This document shows, in pieces, positions 9,109 through 17,459 of a stretch of 64,000 nt of DNA. Source of the stretch: Lacisediminihabitans sp040549525 (lineage in GTDB: Bacteria; Actinomycetota; Actinomycetes; Actinomycetales; Microbacteriaceae); assembly GCF_040549525.1 (NCBI RefSeq), contig NZ_JBEPTM010000002.1, positions 1 through 64,000 of the forward strand, written 5' to 3'. Position numbers and translations under genes: made by a program. The notes under the pieces were generated by a model. The model had not been told where the DNA came from, searched no databases, and saw only the letters and a program-made list of their open reading frames with translations. Every line of letters starts with the position of its first letter. Within the stretch, counting starts at the first letter, position 1.

Positions 9109-10014
9109 CTACGCGCGACGGCGGCGCAGCACGGCATCGAGGTCCGTGTGCGTTTCCGGCTGCTCTTCGACGAAACCCATCCGGGCGAACCGGCTGGGAA
9201 CCGTCGGTGCAGCGGGCCTGATCGGAGTGACCTCCGGGGCCTCGTACGCCTCGCGGAGGCGGCGCTCGGCATCCGCTGCGGCCTGGCGCAGCTCTGCGGC
9301 GGCCTCGAGCGACGCGACGAGTGACCTCTCCGGCGCGGGACGAGACATATACAGTGGCTTCGGCACGGGCACCGGCGTCCAGGTCGTCTGCACGGGGGCC
9401 GGGGGCGCGACCACCGCTCGCGGGGCTTCGACGACGACGGGCCGGGAGCGCAGGCTGCGGGCGAGTGCGGCCCGGGTGCGGCCGACGGATGCCATCTGCC
9501 CGAGCATGCCGATGCTGCCGGCCGTCACGGCGGCGCCGACGGCCAGGAGCATCCAGGAACCGGAGGCGAGAAGCTGCACGACGCCGAAGCCGGAGGTGAT
9601 GAGCGCGGCGAACAGCACCGCCGAGGTGATCGCCCGCGAACGGCGAAGGCGGCGGGAGGCGGGAGAACTTGCCGCGACATCCGCGGCGATAGCGGGCTGG
9701 GTCTCGGCCAAGCGGCGGGCGGCGGCTCGCGCGACCGCGGCATCCTGCGCCTCGGCAATGGCCGCGGTGCGCTGCAGTTGCTTCTTGAGCACGCGCTCCT
9801 GCTGGGCGGCGCTGCGAGCGGTCGTCTCGGCACGCACCTCGAGCGGCACCTCGGACGTCTCGGCCATGATGCGCAGTGTCTGCTGCAGGCGGAGCGCGTT
9901 GCGTTCGGTCGCGAGGTACTCCCGACGCTGGAGCCACGTGGGAACGAGGTAGGCGAGCCAGAGCACGGCGGCAAGGGCGATGATCACGCCCGATCCGACT
10001 CCTTCAGCACCCAT
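9109..10014 (-). CDS. membrane-anchored conserved actinobacterial protein
   Basis: 301 residues. An N-terminal transmembrane segment (GVIIALAAVLWLAYLVPTW) is followed by an Arg-rich, Ala-rich cytoplasmic helix. A second hydrophobic hairpin lies around residues 128-168 (ITSAVLFAALITSGFGVVQL and the following segment), then a low-complexity Pro/Ala/Arg tail. The pattern matches conserved but uncharacterised proteins, sometimes called large exoproteins, that sit near galU in Microbacteriaceae; that recollection is not checked. No enzymatic motif is seen. It is followed in the minus direction by tRNA-Ala, and the GNAT gene lies upstream on the same strand. Confidence 0.7.
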   Translation of the reverse strand: MGAEGVGSGVIIALAAVLWLAYLVPTWLQRREYLATERNALRLQQTLRIMAETSEVPLEVRAETTARSAAQQERVLKKQLQRTAAIAEAQDAAVARAAARRLAETQPAIAADVAASSPASRRLRRSRAITSAVLFAALITSGFGVVQLLASGSWMLLAVGAAVTAGSIGMLGQMASVGRTRAALARSLRSRPVVVEAPRAVVAPPAPVQTTWTPVPVPKPLYMSRPAPERSLVASLEAAAELRQAAADAERRLREAYEAPEVTPIRPAAPTVPSRFARMGFVEEQPETHTDLDAVLRRRRA

Positions 10015-10052
10015 AGCCCTACGGTACGAGGGCTCGGCCGATTAAGCCTCGA

Positions 10053-10709
10053 TTACCGAGGGTGTGTTCCGCGCTGGAGGGACGCATCCCAGTCCGCCTG
10101 GGGCACGACCCCTGCCCCCTCGGGCACGCGTCCATCGAGCCAGCGCCTCAGCACCCCAGAAGGAAGCTCCTCTGCGACGAGGGCGAAACAGAAATGGTCG
10201 CGCCAATCGCCGTTGATGTGGATGTAGCGCCGCCGAAGCCCCTCATACCGGAAGCCCAGCTTCTCGACCACGCGCAGACTCGGGGCATTCTCCGGACGGA
10301 TGCAGATCTCCATGCGATGCAGCCCCACCTGGAAGAAGGCGTAGTCGCTCGCGAGCGCGACCGCCGTCGGCGTCACTCCCTTGCCGGCGAAGCGTTCTGA
10401 GACCCAGTATCCGATGGTCGCCGACGAGAGGGAGCCGTAGGTGATCCCCGAGACGTTGAGCTGCCCGGCGAACTCCCCGTCGTATTCGATGGCGAAGGGA
10501 AGGCCGAAACCGGCGCGCGCGTTGGCCTGGAGACTGCGGATGCTGGAGCGCACATCGAAACTCATCGCCCCGTGCGGGTTTGTCGCTTCCCATTTGCGCA
10601 GCCAGCCGCGGTTCTCGAGGAGTTCGCGCTCGAGCACTCGTGCATCGCGCAGACGGATGGGGCGGATAGTCGTCTTGCCCTCACGGAGGGTAGGGATCGG
10701 AGTCGCCAC
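10053..10709 (-). CDS. GNAT family N-acetyltransferase (RimJ/RimL type)
   Basis: 218 residues from a GTG start. The fold is of the RimJ/RimL kind: an N-terminal strand (TTIRPIRLRDARVLERELL), the acetyl-CoA binding strand-loop (SATIGYWVSERFAGKGVTPT) and the following helix (AVALASDYAFFQVGLHRMEI). The C-terminal ENAPSLRVVEKLGFRYEG stretch is typical of these enzymes. The family transfers acetyl groups to protein N-termini, such as ribosomal proteins, or to small molecules; the substrate here is unknown. It lies just downstream of galU on the same strand, separated by a REP-like repeat. Confidence 0.9.
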   Translation of the reverse strand: MATPIPTLREGKTTIRPIRLRDARVLERELLENRGWLRKWEATNPHGAMSFDVRSSIRSLQANARAGFGLPFAIEYDGEFAGQLNVSGITYGSLSSATIGYWVSERFAGKGVTPTAVALASDYAFFQVGLHRMEICIRPENAPSLRVVEKLGFRYEGLRRRYIHINGDWRDHFCFALVAEELPSGVLRRWLDGRVPEGAGVVPQADWDASLQRGTHPR

Positions 10710-10738
10710 CGCACCAGTCTAGAGCCGGGCCGGTTCCG

Positions 10739-10788
10739 GTCTCGATACGGCCGCGGAGGGGCCACTCGCCCACCGCGGGCACTCGACC
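10739..10788. repeat. REP-like imperfect inverted repeat (GGTCTCGATACG...CTCGACC)
   Basis: GGTCTCGATACGGCCGCGG opens and ACTCGACC closes a GC-rich segment lying between the galU stop and the GNAT gene. The GGTCTCGATACG / CTCGACC signature is reminiscent of dispersed extragenic palindromes in Microbacteriaceae. Related pieces occur at 18779-18817 and 60465-60512. It could act as a transcription terminator or mRNA-stabilising hairpin. Confidence 0.5.
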
Positions 10789-10793
10789 ATCGA

Positions 10794-11687
10794 CTACTCG
10801 AGGGTGCTTGCGAAGTCCTTGAGCCACGGGCGCAGATCCGGGCCAAGGTCATCACGGTCGACCGCGAGCTGCACGATGGCCTTGATGTAGTCGAGACGAT
10901 CACCGGTGTCGTAGCGGCGACCACGGAAGACGACACCGTACACGCCGCCCGCGATGCTCGGGTTGGCCGCGAGCGTCTGGAGCGCATCCGTGAGCTGGAT
11001 CTCGCCGCCCTTGCCGGCGGGAGTGTGCTCGAGGATGTCGAAGATCTCGGGCTGCAGAACGTAGCGACCGATGATCGCGTAATTGGAGGGAGCCTTCTCG
11101 CGGGTGGGCTTCTCGACCAGTCCGGTGATCCGCACGACATCCTCGTCGTCGGTGGCCTCGACGGTGGCGATTCCGTACATGTGCACCTGCGCGGGGTCGA
11201 CCTCGAGCAGTGCGACGATCGTGGCATTGCGCTTGCCCTGCTCCTCGAGCATGCGAGAGAGCAGAACATCCCGGTCGTCGATGATGTCGTCACCGAGCAA
11301 CACGGCGAAGGGCTCGTGGCCCACGTGCATCCGGGCGCGCAACACCGCGTGTCCGAGTCCCTTGGGGTCGCCCTGGCGCACGTAATGCACTTCGGCGAGA
11401 TCGGTCGCGTAGTTCACTTTGCGGAGGCGCTCGATGTCGCCTTTCATGAGCAGAGTGGCCTCGAGCTCGCCCACGCGGTCGAAATGATTCTCGAGCGCAT
11501 TCTTGTTTCGACCCGTGATCATCAGTACATCGGTGAGGCCGGCCGCGACGGCCTCCTCCACCACATACTGGATCGCCGGCTTGTCGACGACGGGCAGCAT
11601 CTCTTTGGGCATCGCTTTCGTCGCGGGCAGGAATCGTGTTCCCAGACCCGCGGCGGGAATGACAGCTTTAGTGATTGTGAAGGCCAT
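10794..11687 (-). CDS. galU: UTP--glucose-1-phosphate uridylyltransferase (GalU)
   Basis: 297 residues from the ATG at 11687, where the conserved N-terminus MAFTITKAVIPAAGLGTRFL begins; an upstream in-frame ATG at 11741 only adds an unconserved stretch. GalU makes UDP-glucose from UTP and glucose-1-phosphate, feeding cell-wall and glycolipid synthesis. Visible motifs are the nucleotide-binding AAGLGTRFLPATKAMPKE, the VDKPAIQYVVEEA signature, VLLGDDI and GLVEKP. Length and motifs are those of a complete enzyme. It is divergent from the folate gene at 11771, and the roughly 80 bp between them should hold both promoters. Confidence 0.95.
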   Translation of the reverse strand: MAFTITKAVIPAAGLGTRFLPATKAMPKEMLPVVDKPAIQYVVEEAVAAGLTDVLMITGRNKNALENHFDRVGELEATLLMKGDIERLRKVNYATDLAEVHYVRQGDPKGLGHAVLRARMHVGHEPFAVLLGDDIIDDRDVLLSRMLEEQGKRNATIVALLEVDPAQVHMYGIATVEATDDEDVVRITGLVEKPTREKAPSNYAIIGRYVLQPEIFDILEHTPAGKGGEIQLTDALQTLAANPSIAGGVYGVVFRGRRYDTGDRLDYIKAIVQLAVDRDDLGPDLRPWLKDFASTLE

Positions 11688-11770
11688 GGCGCTAAGGGTA
11701 TACGACCGCCATTTCGACGGCGTTAACTCGACACGGACCATAGACTTGGGGCCGTGAACGGGGTACGGGA

Positions 11771-12349
11771 GTGACAGGAGACGAGAGCCACCAGAAGCGC
11801 GCCCTCCGGGCCGAGCTTCGGGAGCGCCGGCGCATCATGACGACCCGCGAGCGGGAACAGTCCACCACCCACCTGTGCGAACACCTCATCGAGTTGGCCA
11901 CGCGACTGCGGGTGAGCTCGGTCGCGGCCTACCTTCCGACGACGGAGGAGCCGAACATCCGGCCGTTCCTCAACTGGGCGGATGCTCAGAAGATCCGCAT
12001 CCTCTACCCGATCTCGCGCGATGACGGTCTGCTCGACTGGACCGTCGGCGACGGCGAAACGGAGGTCGAAGGCCTGTTCGGCATGCCGGAGCCGGTGGGC
12101 GAGCTGCTCGGACCCATCGCCATCAATGATGTCGACCTGATTCTCGTGCCGGCGGCATCCGTCGACCGCACGGGAATGCGCATGGGGTGGGGCCGCGGCT
12201 ATTTCGATCGCACCCTCGGATCCATGGAGAAGTGTCCGCCGGTCTATGCTGTGATCTTCGACAGGGAGTTGGTCGACAGTGTGCCGAGCGAGGTGCACGA
12301 CAAGCGCGTGGACGGTGTGGTCACCCCCGGCGCCATCGTCAGCTTCTGA
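11771..12349 (+). CDS. 5-formyltetrahydrofolate cyclo-ligase
   Basis: 192 residues from a GTG start. This enzyme converts 5-formyl-THF to 5,10-methenyl-THF with ATP, returning stored folate to the C1 pool. Seen are the N-terminal basic helix (KRALRAELRERRR), the mid-region AAYLPTTEEPNIRPFL and the signature GMRMGWGRGYFDRTL followed by YAVIFDRELVDSVPSE. The gene leads a short plus-strand run with the FmdB-like gene 26 bp downstream and mscL after that. This gene order is common in Micrococcales as far as I recall. Confidence 0.93.
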   Translation: MTGDESHQKRALRAELRERRRIMTTREREQSTTHLCEHLIELATRLRVSSVAAYLPTTEEPNIRPFLNWADAQKIRILYPISRDDGLLDWTVGDGETEVEGLFGMPEPVGELLGPIAINDVDLILVPAASVDRTGMRMGWGRGYFDRTLGSMEKCPPVYAVIFDRELVDSVPSEVHDKRVDGVVTPGAIVSF

Positions 12350-12375
12350 CTTCCCCCCAACGACTGAGGACCTCC

Positions 12376-12753
12376 GTGCCCACCTATTCCTACCGCTGTG
12401 CGAACTGCGACTACGCGTTCGACCAGTACCAGGCGTTCACGGATGACTCCCTGACCGTCTGCCCGAACTGCGGCCAGTCCCAGCTGCGCAAGGTCTTCAA
12501 CTCTATCGGCGTGAGCTTCACCGGCTCCGGTTTCTACCGCAACGACAGCCGGGCGGAGAACTCGAAGACAGCGTCGGGCTCGTCGAGCTCGTCGTCGTCG
12601 CCAGCGGAGTCGTCATCCGCGACGAAATCCGATGCTCCCGCCGCGAAATCCGAAAAAAGTAGCTCGAAGAGTGAAACACAAGCGGCAAAATCCCCCGCCC
12701 CGAAATCTGGCACGGTATCTTCGAAATCCCCCACCGGTCCCGCCGGTTCGTAG
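12376..12753 (+). CDS. FmdB-family zinc ribbon protein
   Basis: 125 residues from the GTG at 12376. The first 40 residues hold two CxxC pairs (YRCANCDYAF and TVCPNCGQ), the CxxC_CxxC_SSSS zinc ribbon named after FmdB. The remaining two thirds is a low-complexity Ser/Lys/Ala tail (SSSSSPAESSSATKSDAPAA) that is probably disordered. FmdB-type proteins are presumed regulatory and nucleic-acid binding, but the function is not established. An open frame extends to 12187 but that part overlaps the cyclo-ligase gene in another frame and is not used. mscL follows closely. Confidence 0.9.
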   Translation: MPTYSYRCANCDYAFDQYQAFTDDSLTVCPNCGQSQLRKVFNSIGVSFTGSGFYRNDSRAENSKTASGSSSSSSSPAESSSATKSDAPAAKSEKSSSKSETQAAKSPAPKSGTVSSKSPTGPAGS

Positions 12754-12783
12754 CTCTCGATGAGCGACAGCAGAGGAGTCTCC

Positions 12784-13266
12784 GTGCTCAAAGGTTTCAA
12801 AGAATTCATTCTCCGCGGCAATGTGATCGACCTCGCGGTCGGCATCATCATCGGCGCGGCGTTCACCGCGATCGTCACCGCGCTGGTGGCGAGCATATTC
12901 AATCCGATCATCGGAGTGCTGTTCAACGCATCAGACCTGACGAAGGCGTTCCAGGTCACCATCCCCGCGATCGGCGGGGGCAAGCCGGGAGTGATCGCCT
13001 TCGGTGCGGTGCTCGCCGCGATCATCCAGTTCCTGATTATCGCTTTCGTGGTCTACTTCGCGATCGTGCTGCCGGTCAACCACCTGGGCAAGATCGCTTT
13101 CGCCAAGCAGAAGCAGGAGGAGGAGGCCACGCCCACCGACCTGCCGCCCACCGAGACCGAGCTGCTCATCCAGATCCGCGACCTGCTCGCCGGGCGCCCG
13201 TCGCCCGAGGGTGACCACAGTCTGCCCGCAACCGCGCCGAGCGGTGGAGCGCACGCCGCTCAGTGA
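12784..13266 (+). CDS. mscL: large-conductance mechanosensitive channel MscL
   Basis: 160 residues from the GTG at 12784, which has GAGGAG a few bases upstream; an in-frame ATG at 12760 would add eight residues not typical of the family. MscL is a pentameric membrane pore that releases solutes under hypo-osmotic shock. The N-terminal amphipathic helix KGFKEFILRGNVIDLAVG leads into TM1 (GIIIGAAFTAIVTALVASIF). TM2 (FGAVLAAIIQFLIIAFVVYF) is followed by a charged C-terminal helix. The tail after residue 120 is somewhat long. A CGCCGG-CCTT-CCGGCG hairpin sits just after the stop at 13273-13288, without a T run. Confidence 0.95.
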   Translation: MLKGFKEFILRGNVIDLAVGIIIGAAFTAIVTALVASIFNPIIGVLFNASDLTKAFQVTIPAIGGGKPGVIAFGAVLAAIIQFLIIAFVVYFAIVLPVNHLGKIAFAKQKQEEEATPTDLPPTETELLIQIRDLLAGRPSPEGDHSLPATAPSGGAHAAQ

Positions 13267-13396
13267 CTTTTCCGCCGGCCTTCCGGCGCAGTAATCCGGG
13301 CCAGTGCAGTCACAAGGGGTCGGCAGGCCGGCCCGGAGTAGCCGCGATGGCCCGGATGTCGTGGGTGAGTGCGACTCGGAACGACCCGGGCGATGA

Positions 13397-13570
13397 TCAG
13401 TGCGTCTGGCCCCAGTGGGGCGGCCTGTCGGCCTTCAGCCGTTCGTCATTCTCGTTCTCGGCGTGACGAGGAGGTTCCTTTTGCGGGTTCGGGTCTGAGC
13501 CGGCGATCGCCTCGGTGGTCACCCGTCGGCGCGGTCGATCGCGCGGCGTGGGGGCGTCGTGCTTTCCCAC
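13397..13570 (-). CDS. small conserved-looking protein ending ENDERLKADRPPHW
   Basis: 57 residues if the GTG at 13570 is used, overlapping the end of the large helicase-like gene upstream (TGACGTG junction). A second GTG at 13522 would give 41 residues. The C-terminal half is hydrophilic (NPQKEPPRHAENENDERLKA, then DRPPHWGQTH). I recall similar tiny proteins with a KADRPPHW ending in other Microbacteriaceae, but this is memory, not a search. No known domain. The rest of the 13267-13571 gap holds nothing I recognise except the hairpin after mscL. Confidence 0.5.
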   Translation of the reverse strand: MGKHDAPTPRDRPRRRVTTEAIAGSDPNPQKEPPRHAENENDERLKADRPPHWGQTH

Positions 13571-13571
13571 G

Positions 13572-16500
13572 TCAGACCTGCTGTGCCGCACTACCGGCCG
13601 TGCCAACGATCGGGATGGGCTGGGTCTCCGGAGCCACCGCCGACGCACCGAGCATCGTCACGATGCGGTCCGCGACGACATCCGGCTCGCTGAAGAGTTC
13701 GAAAGCGTGAACACGCAGGTAGTGCCATCCGAGGCGACGCAGCATCTCGGGCCGCAGCCGCAGCGACTCCCGGAGGCTCGAGCCGTGCAGTACGGAGTCG
13801 GTCTCGATCGTGAGGCACATGCCCTGGTGGGATGCCACGAGCCCGAGCTTGCCGCGGTGACCGAGGGCCACGCGCAGGCCGCGCAGCTGCAGGCGCCTGG
13901 CGAGGTCGACGAGCATCGGCTCGCTGTCGTCCGAGGATGCTCCGAGCGCGTTGCGGGCGGTCACGTCGGTGAGGATCTCCGCGAGGGCGATCGCGCCGAA
14001 GTGCATGCGATCCTCGTCGATGTCCTGCGCTTCGAAGCAGGTGACGATCACCATGGAACGGCGAGCGCGGGTCATCGCGACCGCGAGAAGCCGCTCTCCC
14101 CCCGGACGTCCGAGGGCGCCGAAGTCCGAGAGCACCCTTCCGTGCGGGGTGCGTCCGTAGCCGATGGAGAAGATCACGCGGTCGCGACTCTGCGCGACGG
14201 CCTGTTCGATCGTCGTCACCGTGAAGGGCTCCGGGCGGTCGCCGAGCACGAAGTCACTGAGCTCCGGGCGGCCAGAGGTGGCCGCGAGCACGGCCTGCTG
14301 CACACGCACCGCATGGCGGGCGCTGGCCGTGATCACCATGAGGGATTCGTGCGGGCGGGTTGCGGCGTGCTCGATGACGAGCTCGACCGCACGATTGACC
14401 TCTGCGTCGACGCTCTCCACGCCGCCGGATTCCGGGTCGGGCATGCCAGATCCGTCGGCCAGGAAGTCGAGGCGGATGCTTCCGTGCCCGAGGAAGCTCC
14501 CGGCCCACGGGAACGACTCGATCTTGCCGGCGTAGAAGCGGCGATTGACCAGTTCGGCGAGGTCTTCCCCGCCGGCACGGTAGCTGCGGGTGAGAGCGAG
14601 GGTTGGCAGGAGGGACGACAGTCGGGCGAGCGCGGAATCGGCGTGCAGGGCGTCGAGCGCCTCGGCGTCGAGCGGTGAGGCATCGACGGCACCGGCCAAC
14701 CCGATGGTGAAGGGCGACGGCGTCTGGGTGACCGGATCGCCGAAGGCGACAGTCTGCTTGCCGCGGCGGATGGCGCCCAGGTTCTCGGCGAGAGTCGTGG
14801 CGCCGGCGTCCACCAGAACGACGGAGTCGAAGGCCAGGGTGTCGGTGATGCCGGCCACCTCGTACGGCGACGCGAGCCAGACCGGCGCGATCGTCCGTGA
14901 GAGGTGCGGGGCGGCCTCCTGCAGGTCTCGGGCATCCACCGCTCCGCCGCGCAGGGAGGTCTTGAGCGCGCTCGCCTCCTCCGGCCAGTCCACGAGACCG
15001 ATGCTCCAGTTCTCGGCGAGCTGCCAGGCCAGCAGCTGGGCGCTTCCGGCGGCGTGGGCCTCGTCCACGAGCCGGAAGTCCGCCTCGAGCCGATCGAGCA
15101 CCGAGGTGTTCGCGTTGAGCAGGGCGCGATCGGCTTCGAGAAGGGACTCGAGTGCCGACTGCCACCAGGCGAGTTCCAGTTCGGCAGCGACCTGCTCGTC
15201 GGGCACATGGCGTGAAGCGAGGTCGTCGAGAAGCGGGTCGAGCTGGAGGTGACGGAGGGTCGCGCGCACCTCGGCGCGCTCCTGGAGGTTGTTCAGCACA
15301 TCCGAATCGGCGGCGAGAGCGGCGATCCGTTCGGTGAGGATGTGGATCGGCAGATGGATCAGCTGCGTCTCGCGCGTCACCGCACCGAGCGGCTCATCGA
15401 GGAAATCGAGGTCCTGGGCCACCTGCTGGTAGGCCACCTGCACGTCGGCGATGCCGACCGGGACCTCCGGCGTGACTCCCGCAGCGACGAAACGCTGCCA
15501 GAGGATGCGCTGCTGCTGGATGTGCTGCAGGCTCTCGTTGATGTCACCGATGTGCACGCCAGGACGCACGTACTCTCGCGCGAGCTTCTTGAGCCGGCGT
15601 CGGTTCGCGGAGGACATCTCCCGGGAATCCTTGCGGGCGGAGGTCGCCGCGATCAGCTCGCTGAGCGAACGGTCGAACACCACGGGAAGGAAACGGTCGA
15701 GGGTATCGCGGATGTCGATGAGCAGCCGAAGGTAGATGCCGAGTTCGTTGATCGTCTCGAATGGCCGCATGCGCGTGCCGGAGATGAGGTCGCTCGCCCG
15801 TTCGAGCAGGCGCGGCAACTCGGTGTGGTGCAGCTGCTTGGCGATGGCGTGCGCGCGCGAAGCCGCCTCGCTGGTCGCGAAGGTGGCTCCGTACCAGGGC
15901 GAATCACCCGGGCCGTAGCGGAACTCACCGAGGCCGGCGGCTTCGACCATCGCGCGGGCGGCGCCGGCGCGATCATCCGCCATCAGCTCGACGGACTGGC
16001 GGGACAGTCGCGCGGTGGTCGCGGGCGGGTCGGGCAGGAGTGCGAGGCGGGAGAGCTCGGTGAGGCAGTCGAGCACCGAGACTCGCAGTGCCGGGTCGGT
16101 GCGCGCGACCGCGCCGCGGTAGTCGAGCAGCACCTTGCGCAGGCGAACGAGGGCGTCATCCACTTCGCCGATCTGGGGTGCGCGGGACTTCTCGTTGCGA
16201 CCGATCGAGCGGATGAGGTCGCGGCGAAGCGTGCCGGGAGCGACCGCGAGGCCGGCGAGACCGACATCCCCGAAACGCTGCGCGATGCCCGCGAGCGAGG
16301 AGCGCCGAGCGCTGACCACCAGCACGCGTTTGTTCTGGCTGACCAAGGCACCGATGGCGTTCACGATGGTCTGGGTTGCACCGGTGCCCGGCAGGGTCTT
16401 GACGACGACGGAGTTGCCGGCCGCGATCTGGGCGATCACATTCTCCTGCTCGGCATCCGCATCGAGCAGCAGGGTGTCGGTCTCCGGGGTGCGCCGGTCG

Positions 16501-17348
16501 GGGCTCTGCGGCTCGACCGGGGCGTAGCTCTCCTCGATGGCCCACTTGGCCGAGGGATTCCCCGCGAGGGCATCGAGCAGCGGATGTTCGAGGTCGCCAG
16601 CATCGGACTCCATGGCACGGGACACGTCCGCGAAGGAGGAGACGACGAGTCGAGGCTGCACATTGAACCACTCGAGATGCGAGGTGAGGCCGCGCAGCCG
16701 ATCGATCACGGGATTGGGCTTGAACGACCCGTCCTCCTCGGCGAGCGCCACGAAGGCTTCGGCATCGAGGGAGATCTGGAACTGTGCCTCGAGCGCACGG
16801 GAGAGCTCCGGGTTGAGGAACGGCGCCCCCTTGAGCTTGAGTTCGAAGTTGCTGCCGTAGCGGCGGATCGCCAGCGGACGCAACAGCACGGGCGCCCGGA
16901 ACTGCACGCCCTCGTGCTGCCACTCGGCGATCCCGATGCCCAGGTGGATCGAGTCGATGCCACGAGCGGTGGCGAGCTCGAGGCTCTTGTCGGCGATCTC
17001 GGCGGCGGCGATCTTCGCCGCCCTCAGGGCGATGTCATCCCGGATCAGGTTGGAGAGCAGCGTCGACTTGCCGGTGATGAACTGCGCGAGGCCACCCGGA
17101 TGCGTCGCGCCGAGTTCGATGCGGGTGCGCGGTCCGTCCACGAAATGCAGCAGAGGAGACACGCCGCCGATGGCGCCGAGTTGCGACCGCCAGCCCTGCC
17201 AGGTGGGCTCGGCCACGTTGGAGAGCGAATAGTTGGGGTCGCCGAGGGTCAGCGCGTGTGGCGCGGTCACCTGTCGCTCCGCATGGGCATGGCTATCGCT
17301 CGGCTCCGCGAAGAAGTCGTCATCCTGAGGTCTATTGGCACGCCACAC
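13572..17348 (-). CDS. DUF4011-like giant helicase-nuclease with degenerate ATPase
   Basis: 1258 residues. The N-terminal 300 residues resemble DUF4011-type proteins (GKSTLLSNLIRDDIALRAAK, with LRPLAIRRYG). A superfamily 1 helicase-like core follows. Its P-loop reads LPGTGATQTIVN, so the Walker A lysine is replaced by Ala324. The Walker B region reads VVLVDAGATTLAE, without the usual DE. The C-terminus (MCLTIETDSVLHGSS and RLRPEMLRRLGWHYLRVHAF) matches the MTES_1575-type PD-(D/E)xK endonuclease fold. It therefore looks like a nuclease joined to a helicase scaffold that may no longer hydrolyse ATP. The frame is intact over 3.7 kb, so it is under selection. Its role, perhaps DNA repair or defence, is unknown. 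Confidence 0.85.
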   Translation of the reverse strand: MWRANRPQDDDFFAEPSDSHAHAERQVTAPHALTLGDPNYSLSNVAEPTWQGWRSQLGAIGGVSPLLHFVDGPRTRIELGATHPGGLAQFITGKSTLLSNLIRDDIALRAAKIAAAEIADKSLELATARGIDSIHLGIGIAEWQHEGVQFRAPVLLRPLAIRRYGSNFELKLKGAPFLNPELSRALEAQFQISLDAEAFVALAEEDGSFKPNPVIDRLRGLTSHLEWFNVQPRLVVSSFADVSRAMESDAGDLEHPLLDALAGNPSAKWAIEESYAPVEPQSPDRRTPETDTLLLDADAEQENVIAQIAAGNSVVVKTLPGTGATQTIVNAIGALVSQNKRVLVVSARRSSLAGIAQRFGDVGLAGLAVAPGTLRRDLIRSIGRNEKSRAPQIGEVDDALVRLRKVLLDYRGAVARTDPALRVSVLDCLTELSRLALLPDPPATTARLSRQSVELMADDRAGAARAMVEAAGLGEFRYGPGDSPWYGATFATSEAASRAHAIAKQLHHTELPRLLERASDLISGTRMRPFETINELGIYLRLLIDIRDTLDRFLPVVFDRSLSELIAATSARKDSREMSSANRRRLKKLAREYVRPGVHIGDINESLQHIQQQRILWQRFVAAGVTPEVPVGIADVQVAYQQVAQDLDFLDEPLGAVTRETQLIHLPIHILTERIAALAADSDVLNNLQERAEVRATLRHLQLDPLLDDLASRHVPDEQVAAELELAWWQSALESLLEADRALLNANTSVLDRLEADFRLVDEAHAAGSAQLLAWQLAENWSIGLVDWPEEASALKTSLRGGAVDARDLQEAAPHLSRTIAPVWLASPYEVAGITDTLAFDSVVLVDAGATTLAENLGAIRRGKQTVAFGDPVTQTPSPFTIGLAGAVDASPLDAEALDALHADSALARLSSLLPTLALTRSYRAGGEDLAELVNRRFYAGKIESFPWAGSFLGHGSIRLDFLADGSGMPDPESGGVESVDAEVNRAVELVIEHAATRPHESLMVITASARHAVRVQQAVLAATSGRPELSDFVLGDRPEPFTVTTIEQAVAQSRDRVIFSIGYGRTPHGRVLSDFGALGRPGGERLLAVAMTRARRSMVIVTCFEAQDIDEDRMHFGAIALAEILTDVTARNALGASSDDSEPMLVDLARRLQLRGLRVALGHRGKLGLVASHQGMCLTIETDSVLHGSSLRESLRLRPEMLRRLGWHYLRVHAFELFSEPDVVADRIVTMLGASAVAPETQPIPIVGTAGSAAQQV

Positions 17349-17459
17349 AGGGCCACCTTAACGGGGGCGCCGCGGAATGTCGGGAGATAGCGGGGAGTTT
17401 CGTCGCGCGCCGGGTTTGCGCACTGCTCGCCACCGGGCGCGAAACGTAAGATACCGGCC

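Noticed and set aside
10572..11726. 384-codon plus-strand frame opposite galU and the GNAT gene
   Set aside because: It is the complement of two well-supported genes and shows no domain of its own.
15249..17390. 713-codon open frame on the plus strand opposite the helicase-like gene
   Set aside because: It is antisense to a gene with clear domains, its sequence is low-complexity Arg/Gly/Glu, and long mirror frames are expected in high-GC DNA.
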